From NCBI GenBank assembly GCA_900470445.1, contig UCAU01000022.1:1-64000 (forward strand): a stretch of 64,000 bases of DNA. Reading direction: 5' to 3'. Under the pieces are notes generated by a model. The model was given only the letters and a program-made list of their open reading frames with translations. It was not told the origin of the DNA and did no database searches. The stretch's first letter is position 1; every line of letters starts with the position of its first letter. The position numbers were made by a program, and so were the translations under genes. The DNA comes from Hyphomicrobiales bacterium. Lineage in GTDB: Bacteria > Pseudomonadota > Alphaproteobacteria > Rhizobiales > Devosiaceae. Of this stretch, positions 17,031 through 25,921 are shown piece by piece.

Positions 17031-17840
17031 CTACAGTATCAGTCTGGCAGCCGCCGCTCCAATGGCCGCCGGGAAGCCTAAAACCACGACTACCCGCAGC
17101 CCATTGCCGGCGCTTACCCCGTCCAGATGCCCGAATGTCCATAAGAGGTACAAGGCCACCAACAGCGACACAGCATATCCTACCAGCGTAAACCGCAGGA
17201 AAGCGCTCCACCACGGCGTATCGGGTGTCAGCTCGGTGCTACTTGAGAATTCGGTTGCATAAACGAACACATGCATGATGAGCAGCGTGGCGGGGATAAG
17301 TGCGAGTGTGTGAATGCTCGTCATCCGATATGAAATGAGCACCATCTCTTCGGTTGGCGCCACGTTCAATGCAAGAAACAGCGCGCCAATCATCATGATA
17401 CCCAGCTCCCCGAAGAAGGTTTGTTCGCGCTGGCTGTCTTTGGCGTCTTTACCGAATTGGCTGCGACCCAATAGGGCTCCCAACGCTCCAGGTATGGACT
17501 GCAATCCGACTTTGCCGGCGATTTCCGAAAGGCTCATTCCCGCTCCGACAATGCCGAGCAGACCCAGCACGAATGCACTTGTCAGCAGACCAACGCCATA
17601 TGCGATGGCCACGTCACGGGCATCCTCGCGCCAATCCCAAGTTCGCTCGAAGCCGGAGTAATGCGACAAGAACATCAGCATGGGCAGGCTTGCGGCCAAC
17701 AACAGGACGGCTTTCCAGCGTTCCATGGCGAAGCCCAGATCCCACATCTCCATTGTCATCAGCATGGGCAGCGAAAACACCAATGCGCCACCGAATGCTC
17801 TACCGAGTCCGGTGCGCAGTTGGTTGGAGGCACCGGTCAT
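17031..17840 (-). CDS. TIGR02587 family integral membrane protein
   Basis: 269 residues with about seven hydrophobic segments. Features such as ALVFSLPMLMTMEMWDLGF at the N-terminus and LGRSQFGKDAKDSQREQTFFGELGIMMIGALFLALNVAPTEEMVLI in the middle identify the TIGR02587 group of putative membrane proteins. It is upstream of, and surely co-transcribed with, its TIGR02588 partner. The frame could start two codons earlier at a TTG. No catalytic motif is apparent. A complex of membrane core plus extracytoplasmic Ig-like subunit is a reasonable picture. Confidence 0.75.
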   Translation of the reverse strand: MTGASNQLRTGLGRAFGGALVFSLPMLMTMEMWDLGFAMERWKAVLLLAASLPMLMFLSHYSGFERTWDWREDARDVAIAYGVGLLTSAFVLGLLGIVGAGMSLSEIAGKVGLQSIPGALGALLGRSQFGKDAKDSQREQTFFGELGIMMIGALFLALNVAPTEEMVLISYRMTSIHTLALIPATLLIMHVFVYATEFSSSTELTPDTPWWSAFLRFTLVGYAVSLLVALYLLWTFGHLDGVSAGNGLRVVVVLGFPAAIGAAAARLIL

Positions 17841-18074
17841 CGGCAAAGCTTCTCAACGGCGGGGAAGGAGCGCTCAATTGCTTTCGCCGCTCTGGTGGGG
17901 CGACAAACGGTTCTCATGCCCGGTCCAAACGTCCCGGCCAAACCAAACATTGAAAGCCGAACCTGGGTTCGCAACACAAGACTCCAACCAAGACGGAAGC
18001 GGACTAGTCTGCCCGGTAACGCTGGCTCCTGCGGGCCAGTTCCGCTCGCTTGCGCCAGTTGCGCCGGACTGGCC

Positions 18075-19841
18075 TCATATCCCCCACACCAATATCAGCA
18101 TGGGAACTGCCACTAAAACGACGAGGAGCGATAACGGCAGCCCCAGCCGCCAATAGTCGCCAAATCGATAGCCGCCGGGGGCCATAACCAGCGTGTTGCA
18201 TTGATGTCCGATGGGCGTGAGGAAGTCCGACCCCGCCCCTATCGCCACCGCCATTAGAAAAGCTTGGGGCTGAAACCCCAGGTCTGTCGCGAAGGTGGCT
18301 GCGATCGGCGCCATTACCAACACAGTTGCTGCATTGTTCAGAAACGGCGTGACCGCCATTGCGGCAACCATAATGAGCGCCAAGGCCCCATATGGCGGTA
18401 GCACACTAGCGGTTTCCGACAGCCAGTTAGCGATAAGGTCGGTGGCGCCCGTGGTTCGCAAGGAGTCACTAACCGGGATGAGTGCTGCCAGCATGATTAG
18501 GATGGGAGCGTCGAGGTGAGTGTAGATCTCTCGCAGAGGAATGGTGCGAGAGACCACCATCAAGAAGGCCGCAGCAAAAAAAGCGAGCGGCACCGAGACA
18601 AGGCCAAGTGCGGTGCTGCCCATTGCCAATGCCAGGATGACGAGAGGTGCCAATCCGTTACGTGCGCTGCCAAGCTTCAGGTTACGTTCAACGAGCGGCA
18701 GACAGTCCCATTGGCGCAGTAGTTCCGGCAACTCCCGCAGATTTCCCTGAAGAACGATGACATCGCCATTCTGAAACCTGATCTCTCCAAGGCGCTCAGT
18801 GAACCGCTTATCGCGCCGACTAACCGCCAGGAGGTTAAGGCCAGTGATGTCGAACAGCGTCAACTCGCGCGCGCTGCGACCGATCAGGCTCGAATGCTCC
18901 CCAATGACAGCCTCGACGACGCCAGTTTCTGCGGATGCAACCTTGGCATCGCGGCGCTCGGAAAAGGCTAACTTGCCCTGCGCGACCATTTTGTCGAGGG
19001 CCTCAGGTTCCCCTTCCAGCAAGAGCAGATCGCCACCTTGCACGGTAGCGTCTGGTAAGGGCGTGCGTCGCTTGCCGGCGGCCGAAATGATGCCGATTAT
19101 CATTGCCTGCCCGCCGCTAAGTGCTTGAATTTCACTCACCGTCTGCCCAACGCTTGGAGAATCCTGAGGTACTTGCGCCTCGGTTGTATAATTCTTGATC
19201 TCGATCGCCTGATCCATGGAAAGGCTCTCGCGCGTCCGCTCGGGTAGCAGCTTGTAGCAGATGGACAGGAACACGACGCCAACTAGGGCCAAGGTGGCGC
19301 CGACCGGTGTAAAATCGAACATGCTGAACGGGGTGCCGGTGAGTTCCTCGTGGACACGGGAAACGATGATGTTAGGCGACGTTCCAATCTGGGTCATAAG
19401 CCCGCCTAGCAGCGACCCGAATGACATCGGCATTAAAAACAGCGAGGGCGAAACGCCCGAGCTGCGAGCCATTTGGAAGGCGATCGGGATCATGATCGCT
19501 AAGGCTCCGATGTTCTTAATGAACGCCGAAAGAATGGTGACGACTAAAACCAACAGAATCAATTGGGCTCGAGGTGTGCTGACATTGGGCGCAAACCGCC
19601 TGACGGCCACCTCCATAATCCCGGAGCGCGCCACGGCAGCGCTGACGATCAGCGCACTACCCACGATCACAACAATATCGTCCGAAAGCCCTGAAAAGGC
19701 GGCGCCAGGAGCAACCACTCCGACAGCGACGGCGAGGAGCAGTGCGCCGGCGGCGACGAGGTCATAACGCCAGCGCCCCCAAACGAAAGCAACCATCATG
19801 AGCAAGATGATGCCGAAGGCGAGAATCTGGGGCGTGGTCAT
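18075..19841 (-). CDS. SLC13-family permease with RCK_C (TrkA-C) domains
   Basis: 588 residues. It has two halves of about six membrane segments (N-terminal ~1-195, C-terminal ~390-588) joined by ~190 soluble residues. Family marks include NIGALAIMIPIAF, QIGTSPNIIVSRVHEELTGTPFSMFDF, and the repeat-related FLNNAATVLVMAPIA and TPIGHQCNTLVMAPGGYRFGDYWRLG. The soluble middle holds two RCK_C/TrkA-C regions (VSEIQALSGGQAMIIG...; IGEHSSLIGRSARELTL...) as in transporters loosely annotated for sulfate or other dianions. The substrate cannot be read. Start ATG with GGAG nine bases before; an upstream start would add nine residues. Confidence 0.88.
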   Translation of the reverse strand: MTTPQILAFGIILLMMVAFVWGRWRYDLVAAGALLLAVAVGVVAPGAAFSGLSDDIVVIVGSALIVSAAVARSGIMEVAVRRFAPNVSTPRAQLILLVLVVTILSAFIKNIGALAIMIPIAFQMARSSGVSPSLFLMPMSFGSLLGGLMTQIGTSPNIIVSRVHEELTGTPFSMFDFTPVGATLALVGVVFLSICYKLLPERTRESLSMDQAIEIKNYTTEAQVPQDSPSVGQTVSEIQALSGGQAMIIGIISAAGKRRTPLPDATVQGGDLLLLEGEPEALDKMVAQGKLAFSERRDAKVASAETGVVEAVIGEHSSLIGRSARELTLFDITGLNLLAVSRRDKRFTERLGEIRFQNGDVIVLQGNLRELPELLRQWDCLPLVERNLKLGSARNGLAPLVILALAMGSTALGLVSVPLAFFAAAFLMVVSRTIPLREIYTHLDAPILIMLAALIPVSDSLRTTGATDLIANWLSETASVLPPYGALALIMVAAMAVTPFLNNAATVLVMAPIAATFATDLGFQPQAFLMAVAIGAGSDFLTPIGHQCNTLVMAPGGYRFGDYWRLGLPLSLLVVLVAVPMLILVWGI

Positions 19842-20008
19842 TGGCGGGGCTCCATAAGCCACGGTCAACGCGGAAGAACTTAATTTTGCATAGACCGATC
19901 AAAGAATATTTTTCGTCGTCCGGTCGATCCGTGGTGCAACCTTTGGCAGAAGCCGCGCTTCCCTTCAAAGCTCATGGGCCGGCGCGACAAGTGCCGACCG
20001 GAAACGAG

Positions 20009-20704
20009 ATGCAACCAATGCACGAACCCGCCTCCATAGTGGCACCGACACTGCCGACCAGCTCGTCAGAAGCCGCAACAGTGATGACACACTATTATCG
20101 GGCCGAAATGACGCGGATGAACGCGTGGCGGGCTCGGCTCGATCTCACCAGCAATTGGTCGATCACCGTTGTGGCGGCGCTCCTATCGGTTTCGCTCTCG
20201 ACGCCGTCCGCCCATCATGGGCTCGCTTTGTTCGGAATGGTCATTATCCTGTTGCTGTTGTTCGTTGAAGCAAGGCGGTACCGCTTTTACGATGTTTACC
20301 GCATGCGGATTCGGCAGTTTGAACGCCACTATTTCGGGCAGTTTTTTGCAGCTGATACTCAAGGTGGTGGTCCCGAGCCCTGGCTGGTTATGCTGGCGCA
20401 GGATCTTCGCCACCCCAAGTTCAGGATTACCCTGATGCTGGCGCTCCGCCGCCGCCTGCGCCGCAACTACATCTGGATGTTTTTGATTTTGCTTTGCGCC
20501 TGGATTGTCAAGATTGCATCTCCTGACCTGCAGGCAGGGGCGCATCTTGATCCTGCGCGACCTCTGGCGGCCATGCTTGGGCACGCCGCTATTGGACCGT
20601 TGCCGGGATGGCTAGTCATTGCCCTGGTACTTGTTTTCTATGCGGCGCTTGGCATTGCCTGTCTGCGGGGCAAGGACCGCGGCGGGGACGAGGTTCACGT
20701 CTAA
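20009..20704 (+). CDS. DUF2270 family integral membrane protein
   Basis: 231 residues. YYRAEMTRMNAWRARLDLTSNWSITV followed by two membrane helices (~48-90), EARRYRFYDVYRMRIRQFERHY, then two further helices (~155-175 and ~195-215) match the predicted membrane family DUF2270, whose function is unknown. The reading frame is open well upstream, but those codons lie over the start region of the opposite-strand permease and read poorly. The ATG at 20009 follows GGAAACGAG. Confidence 0.75.
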   Translation: MQPMHEPASIVAPTLPTSSSEAATVMTHYYRAEMTRMNAWRARLDLTSNWSITVVAALLSVSLSTPSAHHGLALFGMVIILLLLFVEARRYRFYDVYRMRIRQFERHYFGQFFAADTQGGGPEPWLVMLAQDLRHPKFRITLMLALRRRLRRNYIWMFLILLCAWIVKIASPDLQAGAHLDPARPLAAMLGHAAIGPLPGWLVIALVLVFYAALGIACLRGKDRGGDEVHV

Positions 20705-20807
20705 GTCCGAGCGGCATTTTAAAAGCGTGGCAATGCTAGCGTCATATTCCATCAAGCCGGACCGACGCGGGAATTTTTACCCTGCCTATGCTGGCCATTG
20801 GAGCAAG

Positions 20808-20834
20808 AAGGGCCCGCTTGTGAAAGGGGCCCTT
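20808..20834. terminator. hairpin between convergent genes, probable terminator
   Basis: AAGGGCCC and GGGCCCTT form an 8-bp perfect stem with an 11-base loop, placed between the end of the DUF2270 gene (plus) and the end of the tiny-peptide operon (minus). The plus-strand side continues TTATATAA. It could end transcripts from either side. Confidence 0.55.
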
Positions 20835-20864
20835 ATATAAGCTCAATTTTGGTTTAGATCGCCG

Positions 20865-20942
20865 CTAGTTGATGAAGAATATGATGATGATGATCAACCA
20901 GATCGGCACACCTAAAAGCCACAGGCCAATTCCTCGTAACAT
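20865..20942 (-). CDS. 25-residue hydrophobic peptide
   Basis: A 26-codon frame (MLRGIGLWLL...IFFIN) with AAGGAAG six bases before the ATG. After Arg3 it is one uninterrupted membrane helix including WLIIIIIFF. It starts 14 bases after the stop of the 294-residue membrane protein, so it is the last gene of that operon. Peptides of this type are common next to stress genes in Rhizobiales, though seldom annotated. Function unknown. Confidence 0.65.
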   Translation of the reverse strand: MLRGIGLWLLGVPIWLIIIIIFFIN

Positions 20943-20956
20943 AGGTTTCTTCCTTT

Positions 20957-21841
20957 TTAGAACCGACGGAAGACTTCGACGAAAAGAGTGCCTTCATCGC
21001 GGTGATTGCCACCTTTTTGTGCTGCCCAGTAGGCCCCGATTGCGGACACGAGAAGCGAGGCAGCAAGCAGGAATGCCGCGATAATGCCCGTATTTCTTGC
21101 GATACGCGCGGCCTCTAGAGCCTCCTGGCGAGCGGCCTCGATTGACGCGATAACCTGATCGACACGTGTCGTTGCTTCCTCAGGGGTCAGGCCTGTATTG
21201 GCTGCAACAATATTGGCCAGGTAGGTGCGGTCGTCGTCAGTCAGTGTGCCATCACCAAGCGCGGCTTGTGCAAAAATGCGACCTGCTTCGTCTCGCGCTA
21301 CATTTGCCTCTACCGGCTGATCCGATCGGAAAAGGGTGTCGACGAAGTATGCGTTAGGGTCCACACTGCCTTCGGCGGCATTAGAGGCCGCTTCCGTTAC
21401 TGTCGAAGCGGCGGAGCCTAATGCGCTGCCTGCAGCTCCAATTCCGCCAATGGCGATAACCGCTCCCAGGACTGCTGCGCCCGCCCAGACAAGCAAGCCA
21501 TGCGCGCCGTCTCGTAGGTCACTTTCTGCCTCGGTAGCATCAAAATAACGGCGGCGCAGGCGGCCGGTCAAATAGCCGCCTGCCATGAAGCTCGAAACTT
21601 GCACCCAAAGAAACCAGGTTGCAGCGGCAATTCCGATGAAAATCGGAGACGCGCCCTCGCGGGCATTGAAGTCCAGAAAATTTAGCCCCACTGCCGAGCC
21701 GAAACTAATAAGAACGATGGAGATGGCAGAGGCCAAGAGAATGCCAGCGATGATGGCTGGCCAGTCGACATAAGATGACTGGTCCCTGGTGGCTTCTGCG
21801 TTTTCGACGACGGTTATCCCCGCCGGTGCATCAAGTGCCAT
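20957..21841 (-). CDS. conserved membrane protein (PhnA-like label in relatives)
   Basis: 294 residues. VDWPAIIAGILLASAISIVLISFGSAVGLNF at ~25-55, a second helix ~68-92, GYLTGRLRRR, a helix ~112-135, a long extracytoplasmic or cytoplasmic helical part (~136-260) rich in Ala and acidic residues (LTPEEATTRVDQVIASIEAARQEALEAARIA), and a final helix ~262-285. Rhizobial relatives carry the uninformative label 'PhnA-like'. I see no phosphonate-related motif. It is the middle gene of a three-gene operon with two tiny membrane peptides behind an EcfG-type promoter, pointing to a role in envelope stress. Confidence 0.72.
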   Translation of the reverse strand: MALDAPAGITVVENAEATRDQSSYVDWPAIIAGILLASAISIVLISFGSAVGLNFLDFNAREGASPIFIGIAAATWFLWVQVSSFMAGGYLTGRLRRRYFDATEAESDLRDGAHGLLVWAGAAVLGAVIAIGGIGAAGSALGSAASTVTEAASNAAEGSVDPNAYFVDTLFRSDQPVEANVARDEAGRIFAQAALGDGTLTDDDRTYLANIVAANTGLTPEEATTRVDQVIASIEAARQEALEAARIARNTGIIAAFLLAASLLVSAIGAYWAAQKGGNHRDEGTLFVEVFRRF

Positions 21842-21874
21842 TGTGTCTTCCTCCGTGTTGCTTATTCGAAACGT

Positions 21875-21949
21875 TCAGGCGAGGCCGATAAACGAGAGGA
21901 TTGCCATTACGATCACGACGAGGCCGACGAGATAGATGATCGAGTTCAT
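21875..21949 (-). CDS. 24-residue membrane peptide
   Basis: MNSIIYLVGLVVIVMAILSF plus IGLA: a single predicted membrane helix, no charged residues. The open frame extends upstream, but only this part is distinctive and the same peptide type is familiar from Rhizobiales genomes. It ends 33 bases before the 294-residue membrane protein. An EcfG-type promoter lies 34 bases upstream of its ATG. Confidence 0.65.
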   Translation of the reverse strand: MNSIIYLVGLVVIVMAILSFIGLA

Positions 21950-21982
21950 TTGCCTGTCCAATTTTTGTGAGTGGTGCCAATC

Positions 21983-22008
21983 AACCAGTGTTGGGGTGAT
22001 TTTGTTCC
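21983..22008 (-). promoter_or_regulatory. EcfG-type promoter for the tiny-peptide operon
   Basis: On the minus strand GGAAC (22008-22004), eighteen bases, GTT (21985-21983), equal to GGAAC-N17-GGTT. The C of the usual CGTT is a G here; the rest fits the EcfG general stress promoter. It points at the 24-residue peptide gene and its two followers. Confidence 0.6.
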
Positions 22009-22324
22009 GTGGTTCAGGAGCAGCATTTTCAATTGCTCCAACCGATCCGCAGCCCCGGAGAGTTGGCGGCCAACCAACCGGCACCGATTGCCCCCCGTCG
22101 ATGGGGTCGCAGATGACTTAAGAGCGCTTCAAGTCAGTCCGCCCCGCCAATGGCAGGCACAACGATCGAAGCGGCTCTGGTACCTTGCATCGCCCGAGCC
22201 GATGCGGCGCTCACCGTGCGAAGACAGGCGATTAAGGCTGCGTACGAGTTTGCTCCGACAGGCACACGAATTATGAAGGGTTAGGGCTTACGTTCAATTT
22301 GGCTAGTTTCTCGCCGAGCGTTGA
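22009..22324. other. intergenic stretch, nothing identified
   Basis: About 315 bases between the back-to-back EcfG-type promoter and the GGDEF-EAL gene. Frames here are short and overlap in all phases without ribosome binding sites. No clear -35/-10 for the rightward gene was recognised. Confidence 0.4.
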
Positions 22325-24520
22325 ATGCCCTCGCTATCAAAGCAAATTACCTCCCTCTCACTCGTCCTCGCTGCCGCGCTAGTCATCGTGCTTGGCTCGT
22401 TCGGATGGTGGGCAGCGTCGCGTATAGATGACCGTTCGATGGCCCGGGAAACACGGGCGGTGCAGACAGGGCTTGGTGAAATTGCCGAACGTCTGCCAAT
22501 CGAACAGGACAGTTCCGCCATCTGGGACGATGCCGTTACGAATTTGCGCTCCAACGATGAAGCATGGATCGCTGAGAATTTGGCCGAGTGGATGAGCGAG
22601 TACTTCGGCCACAACCGGGTTTACATTCTTGATTCAGATAACCGCCTCGTTCGTGCTGTTGCGAATGGCAAACTTGTCAGTCCAGCAATGTTCGAGACGG
22701 ACCAAGCCGCAATCGCTCCTCTTGTTGGCGCTCTGAGGGCGCAAATGGCCTTAGCCTCGAAGGGATTGGCGAATTCAACTGAAGCTGTGACCGGAATGGG
22801 CGAGGAAGATCTCGCGGTGCTGGGCGATGGTACTCCCGCGATTGTAAGCGTGCGGCCCATCGTTCCAAGTACCGACGCAGTACCGCAAACCTCAGGGACA
22901 GAGTACCTGCACATTTCGATCCGCTTCATTGACAGCTCGGTGACTGCGGCGATCAGCGAGAAATTTGAGGTGAACGAACTCGCCTTTGAACGTGTCGCCC
23001 GGTCTGACGGCGATCGTATCGCCTCGCCCGTTCTATCGGCGGACGGGCGCATTGTTGGCTTTTTTACATGGACCCCGGATGAACCTGCCTACCAGCTAAT
23101 CAGAGAAACGGGACCCGCAGTTGCAGGTGGCGTGACGCTGGCCGCGTTGGCGGTCTTCCTATTACTGCGCCGGCTCCAGCGCACGTCAGTTCAACTCGAG
23201 AACAGCAAAGCGCATGCCTCGTTTCTGGCCTTTCACGACGCACTTACCAAGATACCCAATCGTGCATTATTCGAGGATCGGCTCGAACAGGCGCTGGCCA
23301 ACATGCGTAGAAACGGCTCTAAACTAGCGCTCCATTTCATTGATCTGGACCGCTTCAAGCATGTCAATGACACCTTGGGGCATCCTGCCGGCGACGATCT
23401 AATCCGCAAAGCAGCATCCCGCCTAACAGAGCTGGTGGATGATATTGATACGGTTGCACGGCTGGGGGGCGACGAGTTTGCAATTATCCAATTCGCGGTA
23501 GCCGATACGTCTGAAGCTCTCGCGCTAAGTCAAAAAATCGTCGATTCCCTGGCGTTGGCGTTCGACCTGAACGGAGGCCAAGTGCATGTCGGCGCCAGTG
23601 TTGGCGTCGTTGTTACCTCGAACATGGCAACGCAAGCCGAAGACCTGATGCGTCATGCCGATATCGCCTTGTATGAGGCCAAGGCTGGAGGGCGGGGTAA
23701 GTTCGAGCTTTTTGCGGACAATCTCGGCGAGGCTGTGCGCGACAAGCGGTTGCTTGAAACGGACCTGCGTGAAGCCTTGAACACCGGTGAAGGCTTGCAC
23801 CTAGTTTATCAACCGCTCCTGAACACCCGCGCCGGCGAAATCGCGGGCGTAGAGGCTTTAGTCCGCTGGCAACACCCCAGCCGCGGCAGGATGTCTCCGG
23901 CAGAGTTCATCGAGTTAGCGGAAGAACGCGGGCTGATCGATCAGTTGGGTATGTGGGTAATGCGGGAAGCCTGCCGCTTTGCCGCCTCATCCTCGGTGCC
24001 GTGGGTCGCCGTCAATGTCTCACCTATTCAGTTCCGTGACGAGCATTTTGCCAGAAGAGTTTTCAATCTTCTTGCTGAAACGGGGCTCCCGCCTAAGAGG
24101 CTGGAAATTGAAGTCACTGAGGGTCTACTGCTTCAGAACTCGCCCGTAGTCCAATCCACGTTGATGCTCTTGCGTGCTAAAGGCATCAGGGTAGCGCTGG
24201 ACGACTTTGGGACGGGCTATTCCTCAATTACCTATCTGCGCAATCACGGGGTGGACAAGCTCAAAATTGACCGGTCTTTCACAGCGCAACTGGGCCAAAA
24301 CGAAGAGATCGACAGTATCGTACGCTCCATTATTGATCTGGGACATGCAATGCGGATCGTGGTGGCCGCAGAAGGGGTGGAAACCGAAGATCAACGCGAA
24401 CTCTTGAGTGAAATGGGTTGTAACCAGTTGCAGGGTTTCCTGCTGTCGCACCCGCTCACACCCGAGAAACTTGAGCTTATGCTCCAGCGTTGGTTGCCGT
24501 CTAAGGCAAGAGAGGCCTAA
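22325..24520 (+). CDS. CHASE4-GGDEF-EAL membrane protein (c-di-GMP turnover)
   Basis: 731 residues. TM1 ~10-30; CHASE4-type periplasmic sensor ~35-255 (ARETRAVQTGLGEIAERLPIEQDSSAIWDDAV is typical); TM2 ~268-290; GGDEF domain ~305-470 with LGGDEF intact; EAL domain ~480-730 with GVEALVRW, NVSPIQF, DDFGTGYSS and VVAAEGVET all present. Both active sites look functional, so it may make and degrade c-di-GMP depending on its signal. Together with the smaller cyclase at 15769 and the exopolysaccharide locus downstream this suggests local control of sessile life, but no physical link is shown. Confidence 0.95.
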   Translation: MPSLSKQITSLSLVLAAALVIVLGSFGWWAASRIDDRSMARETRAVQTGLGEIAERLPIEQDSSAIWDDAVTNLRSNDEAWIAENLAEWMSEYFGHNRVYILDSDNRLVRAVANGKLVSPAMFETDQAAIAPLVGALRAQMALASKGLANSTEAVTGMGEEDLAVLGDGTPAIVSVRPIVPSTDAVPQTSGTEYLHISIRFIDSSVTAAISEKFEVNELAFERVARSDGDRIASPVLSADGRIVGFFTWTPDEPAYQLIRETGPAVAGGVTLAALAVFLLLRRLQRTSVQLENSKAHASFLAFHDALTKIPNRALFEDRLEQALANMRRNGSKLALHFIDLDRFKHVNDTLGHPAGDDLIRKAASRLTELVDDIDTVARLGGDEFAIIQFAVADTSEALALSQKIVDSLALAFDLNGGQVHVGASVGVVVTSNMATQAEDLMRHADIALYEAKAGGRGKFELFADNLGEAVRDKRLLETDLREALNTGEGLHLVYQPLLNTRAGEIAGVEALVRWQHPSRGRMSPAEFIELAEERGLIDQLGMWVMREACRFAASSSVPWVAVNVSPIQFRDEHFARRVFNLLAETGLPPKRLEIEVTEGLLLQNSPVVQSTLMLLRAKGIRVALDDFGTGYSSITYLRNHGVDKLKIDRSFTAQLGQNEEIDSIVRSIIDLGHAMRIVVAAEGVETEDQRELLSEMGCNQLQGFLLSHPLTPEKLELMLQRWLPSKAREA

Positions 24521-24743
24521 ACGTGGTAAGACTGCTGGACGCGCGTTGCCGGTGGACCGAAGACGGAGTGTCTGGAACGAATGGCAAGCCGATTGCCGTC
24601 GCGCTCCCGGTGCCGCAGCCAGGCGAGCGACCGAGGGCGTCGGCGTGACCGTCGGCAAATAGGCAAGCGAGCAAGGTTATTCACCTGCGAGACCATGGTC
24701 TTGTGCGCCGCTGATCTTGCAGGCTTAATGATAAGTGGCAAGA

Positions 24744-25757
24744 ATGACCGGTGACTGCATGCGGGATAATGAAGCGAGCCTAAATACGGACATTCCTGTC
24801 TACGCGCAGGCGAGCACCGAGGGACTGGGTCGCAACGCTTTCGAAATATGGCGCGATACGATCCTGTTCTTCTATGAGCCTGATCCTTGGCAGCCCGAAC
24901 ACGGAGAGTTTTTCGCATCGGGCCGCAGTCTTTTGTCTCAACAGGCCGACTTCGTAGCCTATCGATCTCGCTTGACCGGCGGGGTGAGGAATACCCGGCA
25001 ATTACATCAGGACGGGAACGAGGACATCAGCATAGGCCTGGTTTTCGAGGGAACGCGTCGGCACGATCTTTTTGATGACAGCCGGGCCGTCCAGCATTCT
25101 GGGCAGTTCTATGCCTATGACGCCAGTCGGCCCTCGCGTGTTCTTTGGAGCGATCATACGGCGGCCTATATGAATCTCCGTCGCAATGACGTTGCTAAGG
25201 CGTTCGGTGGGGAGGTTCCGGATGCAGCGGAAATCGGCAAGAGGCTCACCGCCTCGCGTCTCGCGCCTTTCGTTCGCAGCCACTTCGAGCTTCTGGCCAG
25301 TGGCATGGCGGAGATGGTTGGCCCCGAGCGCGCTATTGTTCTGGGGCAGACCAAGGCACTTCTCCTTTCGGCTCTCCAGAACCCGGAAGGCGGCGGCACC
25401 CCAGGATTCGGCGGGCTGCAGCCGAACGCCTTCTACGTGGCCGCCATGCGTTTGATCGAGAAAAACGTCTCGCGACCGAACTTGACGGCCGAGAGAATTG
25501 CCAAGTCGCTTGGATGTTCGCGTGCGACGCTCTACAGAGCGTTCGAGGCAGAGGGCCAGAATGTCGCCGATACCGTGACCCGAGCACGCCTGGCCCTCGC
25601 GCGATCCGTTATCCTGGCACCTCAGTCTCTTACCAATGAAACGATTGCCACGCTGTGCGGATATTCGGATGTTCGCACTTTCTATCGTGCCTTCCGTCTG
25701 CATTTCGGTGTGACTCCGGGGAAGATGCGCGCTGATGCATTGCGAGCACACCGCTAG
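24744..25757 (+). CDS. AraC family transcriptional regulator
   Basis: 337 residues. The first ~210 form an AraC-binding-like domain (FFASGRSLLSQQADFVAYRSRLTGG; QHSGQFYAYDASRPSRVLWSD). Residues ~230-335 are the double helix-turn-helix: LTAERIAKSLGCSRATLYRAFEAEG for the first and LTNETIATLCGYSDVRTFYRAFRLHFGVTPGKMR for the second. The frame starts at a GTG three codons earlier and a further ATG exists at 24759; ribosome binding sites are all weak. It lies just upstream of the autotransporter gene on the same strand, 164 bases apart, so control of that gene is possible but unproven. Confidence 0.9.
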   Translation: MTGDCMRDNEASLNTDIPVYAQASTEGLGRNAFEIWRDTILFFYEPDPWQPEHGEFFASGRSLLSQQADFVAYRSRLTGGVRNTRQLHQDGNEDISIGLVFEGTRRHDLFDDSRAVQHSGQFYAYDASRPSRVLWSDHTAAYMNLRRNDVAKAFGGEVPDAAEIGKRLTASRLAPFVRSHFELLASGMAEMVGPERAIVLGQTKALLLSALQNPEGGGTPGFGGLQPNAFYVAAMRLIEKNVSRPNLTAERIAKSLGCSRATLYRAFEAEGQNVADTVTRARLALARSVILAPQSLTNETIATLCGYSDVRTFYRAFRLHFGVTPGKMRADALRAHR

Positions 25758-25921
25758 TTTCTCGTTATCGTGAGACGGTTTGCCGCTGGCTTGAAACATC
25801 CTGTCATTGCCGAAGGTAGGAAGACCGACATTACTCGCCTCTAAGGCCATGCATCGATTCATCTTCTGGGTGGGGCACGGCCACGACTCTCTTTGCTTGG
25901 CAAGGAGAACTGGGGGCGTTG

